A program made the position numbers and the translations under genes. Positions 45,901 to 58,684 of a stretch of DNA of 64,000 nucleotides are shown piece by piece (the first letter of the stretch is position 1; every line of letters starts with the position of its first letter). The notes below the pieces were generated by a model, which saw only the letters and a list, made by a program, of their open reading frames with translations, searched no databases and was not told where the DNA came from. This DNA comes from Podospora pseudocomata (lineage: Eukaryota > Ascomycota > Sordariomycetes > Sordariales > Podosporaceae): NCBI RefSeq assembly GCF_035222375.1, contig NC_085887.1:2393501-2457500 (forward strand). The letters are read 5' to 3'.

Positions 45901-46067
45901 GTTTGGACCCTTGTGTATCTTTTTGCTCCGGTGACTTGCCTTGCTTGCTCTCGACAACAACACACTCTGCTCCCTTTTGCAACTCAACCCCCAGCATTAC
46001 TATTACAGATCGTCCTGCCCCTGCTCCCCCATAGTAACTCGCCCTCACCCCCAACCAGACTCATTAC
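44791..46067. other. Convergent spacer PMT2 / Rab4
   Basis: Holds the 3' UTRs of both genes. An AATAAA poly(A)-signal-like hexamer is at 44830-44835, a GTTTTTG/TTTTG-rich stretch at 45181-45215, and a TG microsatellite at 45869-45899. No gene was seen. Confidence 0.5.
45869..45899 (+). repeat. (TG)n microsatellite, about 15 units
   Basis: An uninterrupted TG dinucleotide run about 170 nt beyond the stop codon of the Rab4-type gene. Confidence 0.95.
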
Positions 46068-46913
46068 TCAACAGCACCCGCCCGAGCTCTTATTCGCACT
46101 GTTCGTCAACCTCACCGGCTTGCCCCCCGAGCTCCCTGGCGGCCCCCCAAAGTTCGGTCCCTTCACGCCTGACCTCCTGTCATTTAAGTCGTATTTCCCC
46201 TGTTGAATGTTCCCAAAAATCTTTTCGGCTACTCTCATAAAGGCCTTTTCTACTCCCTCCCCGCTCTTTGCGCTAGTTTCGACGTATTCAAGCACGCCAT
46301 TCCTACGGGCCCACTCCTCCGCTTCTTGCCGTGAGACCTCGCGCTTGTTCTGCCCTCCCTCTGCTTCTGGCGAGGCCAGATCGGCCTTGTTACCCACGAG
46401 AACAACGACGATGTCGGGCTCGGCGATCTGGCGGAGGTCGTTGAGCCAGTCGGTGACGTGCGTAAAGGTGGACTTGCGGGTGAGATCGAAGACCAAGAGC
46501 GCACCAGATGCGCCGCGAAAGTAGGATCTCGTGACGGACTTGTACGTTTCTTGTCCGGCAGTGTCCCAGAGGGAAAGCTTCATGTGCTTTTGGGAGGCAG
46601 CAGCGGCTGCTTCGGACTGGGGGGTAGGGACTGTTGGAGGTTTTGGGAGGCCGGCTGGGGGCTTGCCGTTGGCAGGTTTTGGGGAAGACGGGGTGGACGG
46701 TATTGGGGTTGAGGTAGAGCACTCTTCTGTGGTGGTGGAATAAGGGGGACCGACGGGGACGATGCGGGAGCCAAACTCCACGCCGATGGTTACGTCATGA
46801 TGGGTAACGAAGCGGCCTTCGCAGAGACGTATGGTCAGGGAGGATTTACCACAGCCTGAGTCGCCTATGCATACTAGCTTTGCGATATAGTCCCAGGCGG
46901 GTTGGGAAGTCAT
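46068..46913 (-). CDS. ypt4: Rab-family small GTPase, Rab4/Ypt4 type, with long insert
   Basis: Membrane-traffic switch, by family an early-endosome/recycling GTPase. Single exon, 281 aa, against about 210 for typical Rabs. Motifs: P-loop GDSGCGKS (17-24), switch I region VTIGVEFGSRIV, G3 WDTAGQE (116-122), NKAD, ETSAK, and a C-terminal GGCC with two cysteines for geranylgeranylation. The VEFGSRIV and SVTRSYFRGASGALLVFD signatures point to the Rab4/Rab14/Rab2 branch. The surplus length is a Pro/Ser/Thr/Ala-rich insert at about 55-109, between the switch I strand and the WDTAGQE loop. It has no GT..AG pair that would remove it cleanly, so it looks like real protein. The family is certain; the Ypt4 name is the best match. 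Confidence 0.88.
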   Translation of the reverse strand: MTSQPAWDYIAKLVCIGDSGCGKSSLTIRLCEGRFVTHHDVTIGVEFGSRIVPVGPPYSTTTEECSTSTPIPSTPSSPKPANGKPPAGLPKPPTVPTPQSEAAAAASQKHMKLSLWDTAGQETYKSVTRSYFRGASGALLVFDLTRKSTFTHVTDWLNDLRQIAEPDIVVVLVGNKADLASPEAEGGQNKREVSRQEAEEWARRNGVLEYVETSAKSGEGVEKAFMRVAEKIFGNIQQGKYDLNDRRSGVKGPNFGGPPGSSGGKPVRLTNSANKSSGGCC

Positions 46914-48293
46914 GAGGGTTGGTGGGGAGGGGGGATTTGACGGAAGCGAGGACGGAGTAGGAGGAGGAGGCGAGGGTTGGGACTTGGGAGAGAGAGGGAG
47001 GACGGATGTGTGTCTCGGGGTTGGTTTTGTGTCTTGTGTGTGTGTGTGTTGCGATGGAGAACCTGCGGGCTATCGACAAAATCGAGAGGCTATTAGCGCT
47101 CGTCGGCGTGGATCAGGCGAGTTGATGCACGTCGTTCCGTTAGGACTTGGCGGACAGGGGACTTGGTCTCTGGTTGATCAAGAGATATTATCCGTAGGAA
47201 AGGGTGTTGTACAGATGTCGGGCTTGCTGGTGTCGGGCAGTGGTACGTTTTGGGCTGGCTACTGGTTGACTGGCTGGTTGGTTGTGTGATGTGAGAAGAG
47301 AAAAGCGGTTTGGCAGTTGACAGTTGACAGCTCCTGATGTTTGAGGGAAGGGTTGAGGCTTGGGTGGTAAGCTCGCTCCCATGTTCCACTTGTCCACGGG
47401 TGGATCAGCATCCAGCTGATGTGCGTTGCAGCAGGTGATGGGGCCTGGCCAGCCGTTATCAGTGACGCAAGATGCCGATAACACTCCCCTCCAGTTGCAG
47501 ATGCATTATGGCGGTCTGGCTGAACGATGTGACTGCGTCATGGGACACTGTGCCGGTATGCCTTCTTTCATCTGGCCGTAGGACTGAATAGCTGCAACAA
47601 AGAGAGAGATAACAGCATTCTTTACTTACCGGTATATCTAAGCTGCTTTGTGTTGCTGTCCTGGACCTCTTGACTCAAGAGCTTCTTGTTCAGTGGGTAA
47701 GCTAATATGTAAGTAGTGAGGACTTCCCCACATAGGATCAGCAGCCTACCTGGGATAGTTGCATAACCGCAAGGGTGCTTTGAGCCTAGCGAGTGTCGGA
47801 AAAGGTGCATGGGGGCTTGCAGCACCTGGTCATCGGCCGCCAGTCACGTCCATCGCCTGCGTCGGTTGCGTCTTGCGTGGTGAGCACTGCCGGGCACAGT
47901 GCACTGGTTGCCTGCCCTTCCACGCCTTCTCATGCGACAGCTGTTTTGACTTTTGCACAACCGTCTCTTACTTTTTCCCTGGGAGGCAGCAGCAAACCTT
48001 ACCGTATCTTCGGAAACATCTCCTCTCCCCGGAAACCAGACCTTTCGAGACACCGGAGTCGTACTGATTTGAGGAACTATACTGTCCTGTCTCGAGTCAT
48101 CATCATTACATATCTCTGAGGTGCCCGACATACTGCTCCCATCCACACACTATTAGCCAGCCGCCCTGCCCGATCCTACCCCCTCTCCTCGCTCTATTTC
48201 CCCTCTGGACCACTCAGCAACTGCCAGTACTCGATCGAGTGTGTCTGCGAGGAAACAAACGCCCTCTCTGGAGGGTGACGGGAGTTTATCGAC
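46914..48293. promoter_or_regulatory. Divergent promoter region, Rab4 and Pns1-like genes
   Basis: 1.38 kb between two divergent start codons, without a recognised gene. A TG-rich run lies at 47034-47049. Open frames near 47.8-48.1 kb overlap on both strands and have no domain content; the ones on + could act as upstream ORFs in a long Pns1-like leader. Confidence 0.45.
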
Positions 48294-50602
48294 ATGTTCT
48301 CTGAATGTAAGTTTGCCCGGGGTCAGCCGCTGCTGCTCTCGTGTCTTACGGACACCCGCTTATGCCATTTCCAGATGCCTCTAAATTCCTTGCGCAGTCG
48401 CAGTCGAGGTTCTCCAACTTTGCCGGCCAGCCAGATAACGCCGACAGGCCATCACAGCCGTCCGGATGGCAGAATAGAGGCGCGCGATTCGGGGGACGTT
48501 CCTATCTCGGTCGGGGCGGCGGTGGGAACCCGTATCAAACTAGCAACTCCCGGTTCGGTAGTATGGCAGCCTTCGGCTCGAGGTACAATCAGGACGCCCC
48601 GTTGTTCCAACCCCCACTAGATCACGATGAGGAAGACGAAGAAGAGAGAGATCGAGAGGCCGCAGACATTTATGCTTTGCAACAATCACGCCGTGTTCTC
48701 GCCGCCGGCCGACTCGAAGAAAGCACCGAAACAGATAATGATGGGAGCCGCGCTTCGATAGAGCAAAGCCAGGAGTATGAAGGATCTGGGTCTCTTGGGG
48801 AACGTCTCCGAGGCATCCGGAGTAGCTGGAACGGCCCCAAGAAGTACAAGAGGGCGACCATGAAAGAGGAGCCACCAACAGAACGGCCGGAGCCGAGGAA
48901 GCACATACGCGAAATATCGAGGGATAGCACGGATACCAAAGGGATGGAAGATGTTGGTCTAGAATCAACCATCGCCTACAGCGAACCACCAGCGGACTTG
49001 ATGATGGAGGACAGTACCCCTCCGGCCTTCCAAAAGTTCAGGTCGCCTGGCGGTCCGTCGCGCCCGCTGCTTAGGAGAAATTCTGGCGAGGATTCGGAGC
49101 TTGGACTGCGACCGCCCAGCTCAGTCGGGACAGAAGTTAATGCCACTGCGCTGCCGCCAGCATCGGATGGAGAAATGTTTCGACACGACGCCTTCTTTGC
49201 CTGGATCTACCTGATCGCCCAAGCATCCCTGTTTGCTACCTTTGTCCTAATCTTTATGCATACAAGTGGTAACAAGGCATCTGGAGACACTATCTACACC
49301 ACGCTAAAGGCATCTTTCCATCTGCTGGCTGTCGACACTTTGGTGGCCATCATAGTCTCCATGGTATGGTTGGCGGCGCTGCGGTCGTTCGTCCGACCGC
49401 TTGTTATCCTGGTGTTGGTGGCGGTGCCAATAATCCTCTTATCGTTTTCGTTGTATCCGTTCATTTCAAGTTATCAGGAGACTGGTGGCAGTTCACGATT
49501 CCAGGATACAGCCATGAGATGGGCAGCGACGGTCCCTGGTATATGGGCACTGATATGGGTATACATGGTTTGGAAAGGCCGCGAGTCTATTCAGTCTGCT
49601 ATGAGCATTCTTGATTTCTCGAGCCGCATCCTGACGGCGAATTCAGCTCTTATTTTAGTTGGCATGGGCTGCCTTACTGCTGTGGTGCTCTGGACGTGGA
49701 CCTGGCTTTTCATGTTCACTAGAGTATTTCTCGGTGGAAGCTTCTCCAGCAAGCTCGCCAGGTTCATCATCAGCGCTTCGACTTGGTGGCTGGGGGCGTA
49801 CTTTATACTCATGTACCTCTGGACGCTGTCGATCATCTCCGCGGTTCAGCGGAGCACAACAGCGGCGACGGTGTCGCAGTGGTATTTCCATCGGAATGCG
49901 GTTCCAGCTCCATCTAGTAGGGACGTTGTTTCCGCTGCCCTGAGCCATGCCATGACCACCATCTTTGGAACCATCAGCTTGTCGACGTTGCTAGCTCTTG
50001 CGATCCGCCTACCCCTACTGGTTTTGCCGCGGAGACTGGCTCATATCCTGACCATGTTTGTCTACTCGTTCATTCCGACCCCGATCGCGGCGTTGACGAA
50101 CCCGTTGACCTTGACATATGCGGCCATCCACTCGCAACCGCTGTCGATTTCGGCCAGGGGTCTGTCATCGATGGAATTCCTGGCACCCCAACGGCCTACC
50201 ACTACTCTCACACCTGCCGCGTTGCCCAAGCATAACAGGCATTCGCCTCTTCTTCCCTACCGGCTTGCGAAGCTGATCCTTCACGCCACGCGCTTCATGA
50301 TGGCCATTGCGCTGGGATTTGCGGGGTGGGTCATGACTGCGAAGCAACTCGAAATCGAAAGGCAGGGCAAGGTGGGCATCCGGGGAAGCGCCTATGCGTA
50401 TGTGGTTGGGTTAATCGCCAGCTTCATAGGCTGGGGCATTTTGGGAGCTATGGAGGGCATTCTCAGCGGCATTGTTGATGGCGTAGTGGTCTGCTATGGC
50501 AGCGAGAAGAGAATGTTGACCGGAGCGGGAGGATACTGCATGGAGGCGGCGAACCTGTTTGGGGATAGAAGGGGACAGGGTGACAGAGAGTCTATCTATT
50601 AG
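48294..50602 (+). CDS. PNS1: Choline-transporter-like (CTL/Pns1 family) membrane protein
   Basis: Multi-pass membrane protein of the CTL/SLC44-like family; yeast Pns1 is at the plasma membrane and its substrate is unsettled. A 13-nt first exon (48294-48306) joins 48375-50602 to give 746 aa starting MFSEYASKFLAQSQSRFSNF. Without the splice the frame has no good ATG. The first 280 residues are cytosolic, low complexity and charged. About ten hydrophobic segments follow from FFAWIYLIAQASLFATFVLI to GWGILGAMEGILSGIVDG. The CTL signature region is recognisable at WYFHRN..P....V..ALSHAMTTIFGTI and in the late segments near LPYRLAKLILHATRFMM. The tail is short and ends in RESIY. The family assignment is good; substrate is not inferred. 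Confidence 0.86.
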
Positions 50603-51505
50603 AGAGACTTTTTTTTTTTTGGTAATTTTTTTGGTTTTTTTTTTTTATATGCTCAAGCGCGGCGTTGTTGTGGGCTATCATTATTATGGAACACACTTTA
50701 GGAATGGGATGAAAGAATGATTGGTTTAAGTTTTCTTGTTTATTTTATAGTGGTGGTAGGGATTACCGGGAGTAGAGAGTATTGCATGGACTGGTGTCCG
50801 GTAGAATGGAGACGGGGTTGTATAGGGGTTGACTCTAACTTGAAGAGCAGCATCGTTATAGTGAACAGGATTACCTGTGTCGTTACAAACTAGAATTGAA
50901 TCATGATATTCTATTTTGTTACTGCCGCACGCTGCGGGGCTGTGTAGGTCTGGGCAGGAGGGAGAATGCGACTCACTCTCTATGGAATCAGATGGACAGC
51001 CATTTCATGTCACACGTCCGGAGCACGATGCCATGGCGCCTTCCCGTCCTGGATCGAACCAAGAAGGGGGCTGTGCAAATGGTCGGGTGAAGTCGAAAGT
51101 CCGCCGTTCGTCTTTTGCCCCTCACTGAGCAGCTCTCCCTCCAACATCATCATACGCCACACTCGACTACGTATGCTTGTCGACCAGGTGTAAAAAAGGT
51201 GCCTCCTCTTATCAAGCATCTGTTATAAAAGGGTATGTACATGAATTCTGTTGTTATTCTTGTGTTCTCTTGTTCAATTGTCGAAATATTTTTCTCTTAC
51301 ATTGACCAAACTTCCCTCACTTATCGATTGCCCCTCTTTCGTCATCATAGCTCGCTCTTGATCACTGTGCCCCGCCATTTCCCCTGACAAGACAGATCTT
51401 GCCACTTACACCAAAGTAGTCGCGAAAAAGATATCCTAGAAATCGGCATTTTCAGCATTTCATTTTGGCGTTCAACAATCAGCTTTGCTATTATCCCACA
51501 AAAAC
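50603..51505. other. Upstream region of the WW-domain gene
   Basis: T-runs just after the Pns1-like stop (50609-50646) and a CT-rich stretch before 51505. No gene was seen. A GTTCGATCC-like box B on the minus strand near 51050 lacks a foldable tRNA. Confidence 0.5.
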
Positions 51506-52538
51506 ATGGCCGACTTTGATGCTCCCACCGGCCCTCCCCCGCCCAAGGTGCCAGAAGGCTGGGTCGCGCGCTGGAACGACCAGTACAAGGAATGGTTAGT
51601 AGCTTCTTCCCCTTTCCCCCCCCTCTACCCAACCCCCATCACTAACACTTGTTAGGTTCTACGTAAACACCTACACCAAAAAGTCCCAATGGGAAAAACC
51701 CACCGAGCCGGCCATCCCGCCCCGCGATGACGCTCCTGCCGGTCCGCCCCCGAGTTACACCGCCGGGGATGATAAACCTGTTGTTGTTTCTGATGCAAAG
51801 GTCAATCCTTACGATAATACCAACCAGTCGACTACGGGCGGTGCGTCCGGATCTGGGACCCATCAAACCGAAAGCGAAGACGAACGCCTGGCTAGGCAGC
51901 TACAGGCGGAGGAGGACGCTAGGGCGCGGTCTCATGGGGGTACTACAACGCCGCAGCAGAGCTTTCCGGGACAGCTCCCGCCTAGACCGGATAATCTTGA
52001 GAAGGGGAAGAGCTTCTTGGGGAAGTTGTTTGGGGGGAAGAAGGGGGGCGGTGGTAGTCATGGGTCGGTGGGGACATTGGGTGGGTTGGGGGGGTTGATG
52101 GCTAATCGCCCTGGGAGTCACAGTCAGTATCCGGGGGGTTATGGAGGGTCGGCGCCGCCTCCTCAAGGGGCTTATGGTGGTGGTGGTTATCCTCCTCAAG
52201 GAGGGTACGGCGGTTATCCTCCTCAGCAGGGGTATGGAGGTTACCCTCCTCAGCAGGGTTATCCGCAGCAGGGTTATGGGGGTTATCCTCCTCAGGGGGG
52301 GTATGGTGGTTATCCTCAGCAGGGTTATGGTGCTCACGGTAGGCCCGCGAAGAGCGGTCCTGGGATGGGGATGATGGCTGGTGGTGCGGCGTTGGGTGTG
52401 GGTGCTGGATTGCTTGGTGGGGCGTTGGTTGCGGATGCGATACATGACAATCAGCAGGAGGCTTATCAGGAGGGGTATCAGGATGGGGCGGAGGGGGATT
52501 TTGGTGGGGGGGATGATTTTGGAGGTGGTGATTTCTAG
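51506..52538 (+). CDS. WW-domain protein with GYPPQ-rich tail
   Basis: Predicted adaptor that binds proline-rich ligands. Exons 51506-51594 and 51656-52538, 323 aa. The WW domain spans about 17-45: EGWVARWNDQYKEWFYVNT, then SQWEKP with the second Trp and Pro in place; the intron falls in its middle Trp codon. An acidic/Thr-rich linker contains DERLARQLQAEEDAR. A tail of repeated GGYPPQQGY-type units (about 205-280) is followed by a Gly/Ala hydrophobic stretch (GMMAGGAALGVGAGLLGGAL) and a Gly/Asp-rich end. The hydrophobic Gly-rich segment plus GYPPQ repeats resembles fungal glycine-zipper or annexin-like N-terminal proteins, but I do not recognise a named orthologue. Codons in the repeat are GGT/CCT-rich, unlike most genes here. 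Confidence 0.8.
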
Positions 52539-53408
52539 ATTGGCTTCTAGAGTTGTGGTGGTGTGAAGAGGAAGAGTTGGGTGGTTGGTTGTTTTCTTGT
52601 TGTCTCTATTACCCCTCTGTGTTTTTCTTTGCTGTGTCTGGTGTTTTCTGTGAACCTATGATGGGATGGCTTAGCATGGTGTCTACGAAGAGTTGCACAT
52701 GGTGTATGTTTGTATATACATGTTATGAATAAATGAGACCAGACTGTTATGCTCTTGGGTCAACGTATGTCTGCTATTGTGTTGCGCAACTCTGGCTGCT
52801 ACAACAAGTAATGTGAGTTATGGAACGCCATTATGAGCTGAGACTACGGAATGTGTATAGTCAGTTACACGTAGTTGACTAGCAGAACCGTGATGTTTCG
52901 TTTTGGTTGTTATGACTTCATATTTCAAATACGGTATCATCCTGAGTCCGAAGAGAAGGGGACCGAGGGCTGGGAGACGTCCGAGATCAGCAGAGGATAT
53001 GAGGCTTGGGTTGTTGCCTTTGCTATTATTATCGCCAACAATAACAAGAAGGGGCGGTGGTGGTAGTGTAGCTACTAGTTCCGAGGTAGTAAATGAATGT
53101 GTGGTAACACTGTCACCGGCTTCACCTTCTTCGTCTTTACCTTAGAAGTCAGGCAAAGGTTGCTGGCTCCTTTCGGGAAGATCTCATTCTCCAGTGTTTG
53201 CTACTGTGGCCCTGACAATGAACAGCAAGATACCACAAGTGTCTCTCATCGTATATGTTGACCATTCTAACCAAAAAACACCCAACCCATGCAAATACAT
53301 TTGCCCCCTCTTCTTCCCTTTTGCTTCCCACGCTTTATACAACTTTCTATACATATACCATATCCACACCCCATCCCTGCCCTTCCCAACTCCCCCCCTC
53401 CCCCCCAT
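52539..53408. other. Convergent spacer WW gene / EMC7
   Basis: 3' flanks of two converging genes. AATAAA at 52728-52733, about 190 nt after the WW gene stop, is a plausible poly(A) signal. No gene was seen. Confidence 0.5.
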
Positions 53409-54258
53409 TCACCTGTTCTTCTTCTTCCCCCCACCATTATTCCCCCCCTTATTATCCTCCTTACCCCCACCGCTCCCAGCCAAGAAAGCAGCCATATCAA
53501 AATTCCCCATCCCCCCTCCCCCCTGCTGCCCGCTCGCCGCCCCCATCAGCGCATTCATCGGGTTGCTCTTTTGCTGCTCCTCCCACTCGGCGCGCATTTC
53601 CGGGTCCACTATCATTCATCACATTAGCAATCTATCCCACCCCTGTTTTTTCCTCATCAAGAAACCTACTATTTTCAATCAACTTTGGCATCCCAAAAAA
53701 CAACCCCATTGAAACCAAACTCAGCAGGATAATCGGGTTCTTGAAGATGCTCAGCACCGAAAACGAACTCCTCTCCATGAAATAGCTCTTTTGGCCGGCC
53801 ATACTCGCCACAACCACTATCCCCGAATTCCCGTCCGACACCTCAATAGAGACCTTCTCCCCTTTGTTTCCCCAGTCGTTGCCCCTAAACGTCTCCCATG
53901 CTTCAATCTTGATGGGTGATTGTTCTGACGGGTCCGAGGAGGAGGAGGAGGAGAAGGAGGAGGAGGGGGAAATGTCCACTCTGAGGGGAAGAAACGCGTG
54001 GGTGAGGCAGTGGATGTCTAGCAGGTAAGAGCCGGGGGTGACGTTGTGGAAGTGGAAGTTGGATTTGTCCGACAATGGGGCGGAGTGGTGTTTGGTTAGG
54101 GAGTTGAGGGTCGCGTGTGTTTGGGGAAGGAGAGCGGCCGGGTTGGGGAGGGGGGCCGAGCGGGGGATGTGGACTGTTAGGGAGGTTTGAAGAGGGGGGT
54201 TGTTGTGGGTGAGGGCGGTGGCTGCTCCCAGGAGGGAGAGGAGGGTTGGTATTCTCAT
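53409..54258 (-). CDS. EMC7: ER membrane protein complex subunit 7
   Basis: Subunit of the EMC, which inserts tail-anchored and multipass proteins in the ER membrane. Exons on the minus strand: 54258-53670 and 53608-53409, 262 aa. A signal peptide (MRIPTLLSLLGAATALT) leads into the lumenal beta-sandwich domain (about 25-140, including FHFHNVTPGSYLLDIHC, a transthyretin-like carboxypeptidase-regulatory fold). One membrane helix follows (IFKNPIILLSLVSMGLFFGM). The conserved MPKLIENMDPEMRAEWEEQQ is formed exactly across the intron, which confirms the splice, and the tail is Gly/Lys-rich. ATG at 54258 is chosen because it begins the signal peptide; upstream codons in frame are not ATG. Confidence 0.92.
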
Positions 54259-54684
54259 CGTTGGGGGTCGTGGCAAAATGTCGTTTGGATGGCTCGAAGG
54301 TTTGTGTATTTGGTAGGGAACTCGACACTGGTTAAACGGGCGCGCGCGTGTTGGGGTGGTGGTTGATCGTTGATACGCTTTGGGTGGAGGTTGGACAAGA
54401 TTCTGGTGTCAAGTTTCCTTGCGGAGCGGCAGCTACCCAGGTCCAAGTGACGAAACGCGGCTTACAGGGGGGCAGTGTGGGGTCTGATTGGCTGTTTCAG
54501 GGCTGGGGGCCCTGTTGTAAACGACATCTTTCAGCTTTGGGCTGCTTGCTCTTTACATCGGTTGGATCACAGAGCTCGCAACATTCAAGATGGTATAATG
54601 GGTTGAAATTTGAATTCTTTCTTTTATTTATCATCCAAAAAAAAAAAAAAAACGCTCGCTTAGGTATTATATCTCATAAATCAT
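54259..54684. other. Spacer: EMC7 promoter and 3' flank of sulfhydrylase gene
   Basis: 426 nt between two minus-strand genes. An A-run at 54638-54652 lies on the side of the sulfhydrylase 3' end. No gene was seen. Confidence 0.5.
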
Positions 54685-56169
<1,485 letters not shown>

Positions 56170-58098
56170 GATGACTGTGGTGTTGGTTGAAGTAGGAAAC
56201 GGGGTATCAACGGGGTATCAGAAAAGACACAAGTAAAAGAAAAACACCCTTCAAACACGAGGCTGAGGCTCGAGACAGGGACGAAGGTCGAAGTATGGAG
56301 GGACAGGAACAAGGAGTTCAAGGGGCGGCGAGGACGGGAACAGGAGGCCTTTTTACATTTTTCACTTCTGGGGGTCCCCGCCTGTGACAACCCACCCACG
56401 TTCTCGGAATGATCGTCACACGTCCCAACACACAGCAACAGGCCAGGGCCCCGTTTACCTCACACCACAGCAAGGCTGGCCCAGGATGCATTTCCCTTAC
56501 CTGGAGCTACGAATTGGCATGTTTTTCCCGCGTGGTGACGGGCTTGTAGTTTACAAGAGTGGGTGTACTTTGCATGCCACTTTGGGAAAGGGAGGGGGGT
56601 GAATGTCCAAAGCACGCAATCGCGCCATCGACTCATGGCGTGGGGCAGCAAGTCACTTTTTGGGAGCTGCGATGCGCTGTGTACGAGCCTGATCACCCAA
56701 CAATGAAAACTGCTTCCTCGGTTGTCAGTCGAGGATGAGAAGGGCATCCATTCTTATTAGCATCAAGGCCCGTAATTGTATTACTTCAAGACGTGTTTTG
56801 TTACTTGAGCTTCTACTCTCTTGCCCATCAAGGTTGTCGACGATAAGGCCGATAGTCGGAGGTTGCCCCACCATCAACCTTTTGTAAGTCACCAAGTGTA
56901 GGTACATGCTGCAGGAGTAGGAGATTGTGACAGATGCTAGCCGAATCTCATAGACCACCGGATTGGGTTTGGAGATGGGATGAGGTGATATTCAAGTGGA
57001 CTTACACGAGAGGATCAAGGCGGGGTAGCTTTCTCCAACGAGGGGTTGAGAGTTAAGCTGGCCGATCACTTGCTGCATTTCGACTGGCTGTATTTCGAGT
57101 TCGAGGTACATGGCGAACAATGAATGGTGAATGTGAGACAGAACAATGCAGTGAGGCAAGCTCGCAATGGGGACCCCAAGTGACACCAGGCGCCTGCTAC
57201 TGTGGTGGCTCTGTTTCTCGACAGTAAGTCAAATGGAATCCAGACGGGATCAAAGATGGGACGGTCAAAAAGAGAATAAATAGAGGTCCGAAGTGAGGCA
57301 TAACATGGCAGCTGAGAGAACCACCCAGATCTGGCAACCATGAGACTGGCACGATGTTGCAAGACGGGAAGATGGGTTCAGAAGAGCAACCCCCACATGA
57401 GTGATCCATGTCTCATCCCATCCCAACCCATCCACATGCGACGACCTCAGGTAAGAAATTAGGTAATATATGGGGACTTTCATATATCGGAGCAAGACTT
57501 TTCCTGTCATGTGGCAATGAAGGAGCGTTTACCCATGAAGGGCATTCGAAGGCAAAGTTCATGCATAACATCTTTGTTGGTATTTTCATCAACAGCTCCC
57601 AGGATTGTCATCTTTCCCAAAAACCAGCCACCCAGAAACACTACCCTCATAAAGCGCCAGCTCAAAAAAGAAACGTTAAAAGATAAAAATGTGACCGACT
57701 CTAGCCAGCCGTCAAGGCTGGAGCAGCCAACATCGACAAGAACAGAATCTAAGCAAAAGGCAACCATCAAATCATACCTATCCAAAACCATCGCCCGCCC
57801 GAGCCATGTCCTGTTGTCCGTAGTAAACCTTCCCCGCCAGGGCCGAATCCTTCTCGCATTCCAGATCCGAGCACCGAACCTCTGGTAATTCCGAGCAGCC
57901 ACCACTCCCACCACCACGGAGCGCATAGAACTGTGCCGCATTCCCGCCAGCCCCTGAGAAGCCACCAGCGCGAAGGAGCCACGAGAATCAACGGCCCGGT
58001 CGATCCCCCAGGAATCCTCCCGCATCCCCAGAAAACTGGCTGGTCTTTGATCAACCTCCACCGGCCCGACAGCTTTTAACCTCCGTCTTTCCAACATC
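56170..58098. other. Upstream region of the sulfhydrylase gene, no gene seen
   Basis: 1.93 kb between two minus-strand genes. A 196-codon minus-strand frame (57507-58097) starts 2 nt after the neighbour's stop codon but has no recognisable domain and looks like 3' UTR. A near-consensus Gcn4-like CGACTCA is at about 56629. Confidence 0.45.
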
Positions 58099-58684
58099 TT
58101 AAGCCTCCTCCTTGTTGGTAACAGGAACCTCCACCGCCGCCGGCTCCTTCCTCTTCCAACTCATCAACCCCCCCTTCTTCACCACCTCCCTCACCATAAT
58201 CACCCCCGACCCAGTCCACACCAGCCACGCCGCCGCAGCAAACGCAACGTCAGCCTGCGCACTTTGGCAGACGCTCCCCCGACAAAACAGCAATTTGCTC
58301 AGGAAAACTGCCAGTCCGACAAACCCCGCGAACCAAAAGAGCACGTTTGACAGTTCCACCCCCAAAGCGATGTAGTTACTGGCGGCCGTCTTGGGGGCGA
58401 CGAAGCGAGGGATGAGGAACTCGAGAGCGAGGATGGAGAGGAGGGAGTAGAGGGAGGCGAAGAAGAGGAAGTTGATGGAGGAGGGGGAGGAGATTACTGT
58501 TGTTGTGTTGTACCAGTGGGCGACTGTGGAAAAAGGTTAGTTTCAGGGTGATAGATATAGGAGAAAGAGTTGATTTGGGAGGTAAGGAGGGGCGAGTACC
58601 GTATGATGAGAGAGCAAGGACTAGGAGAGCAAAGACGCCTTGGATGGCCCGGAGGGGGAGGATGGCTGTCTTAAAGAGGGACAT
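58099..58684 (-). CDS. Four-helix membrane protein, MARVEL-like
   Basis: Small membrane protein of the MARVEL/Nce102-like type; such proteins organise plasma-membrane domains, though this one is not tied to a named member. Exons on the minus strand: 58684-58600 and 58523-58099, 169 aa. Four hydrophobic segments: LRAIQGVFALLVLALSSYV (about 11-29), INFLFFASLYSLLSILALEF, VLFWFAGFVGLAVFLSKLLF, and AFAAAAWLVWTGSGVIMV. A short lumenal loop holds LFCRGSVCQ with two cysteines, which may form a disulfide. The tail is Lys/Glu-rich (KRKEPAAVEVPVTNKEEA). The helix spacing fits MARVEL. Assignment is by topology and general resemblance. Confidence 0.72.

Noticed and set aside
46700-46760. Hidden intron that would remove the insert in the Rab gene
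   Set aside because: No GT..AG pair with a plausible branch point restores the standard interswitch in frame.
51040-51115. tRNA-like box B (GTTCGATCC on the minus strand)
   Set aside because: The flanking bases do not form a T-stem and no box A or acceptor stem pairs with it.
57507-58097. 196-codon minus-strand frame just after the MARVEL-like gene
   Set aside because: Starts 2 nt beyond the neighbour's stop codon, no domain, rare codons; most likely 3' UTR.
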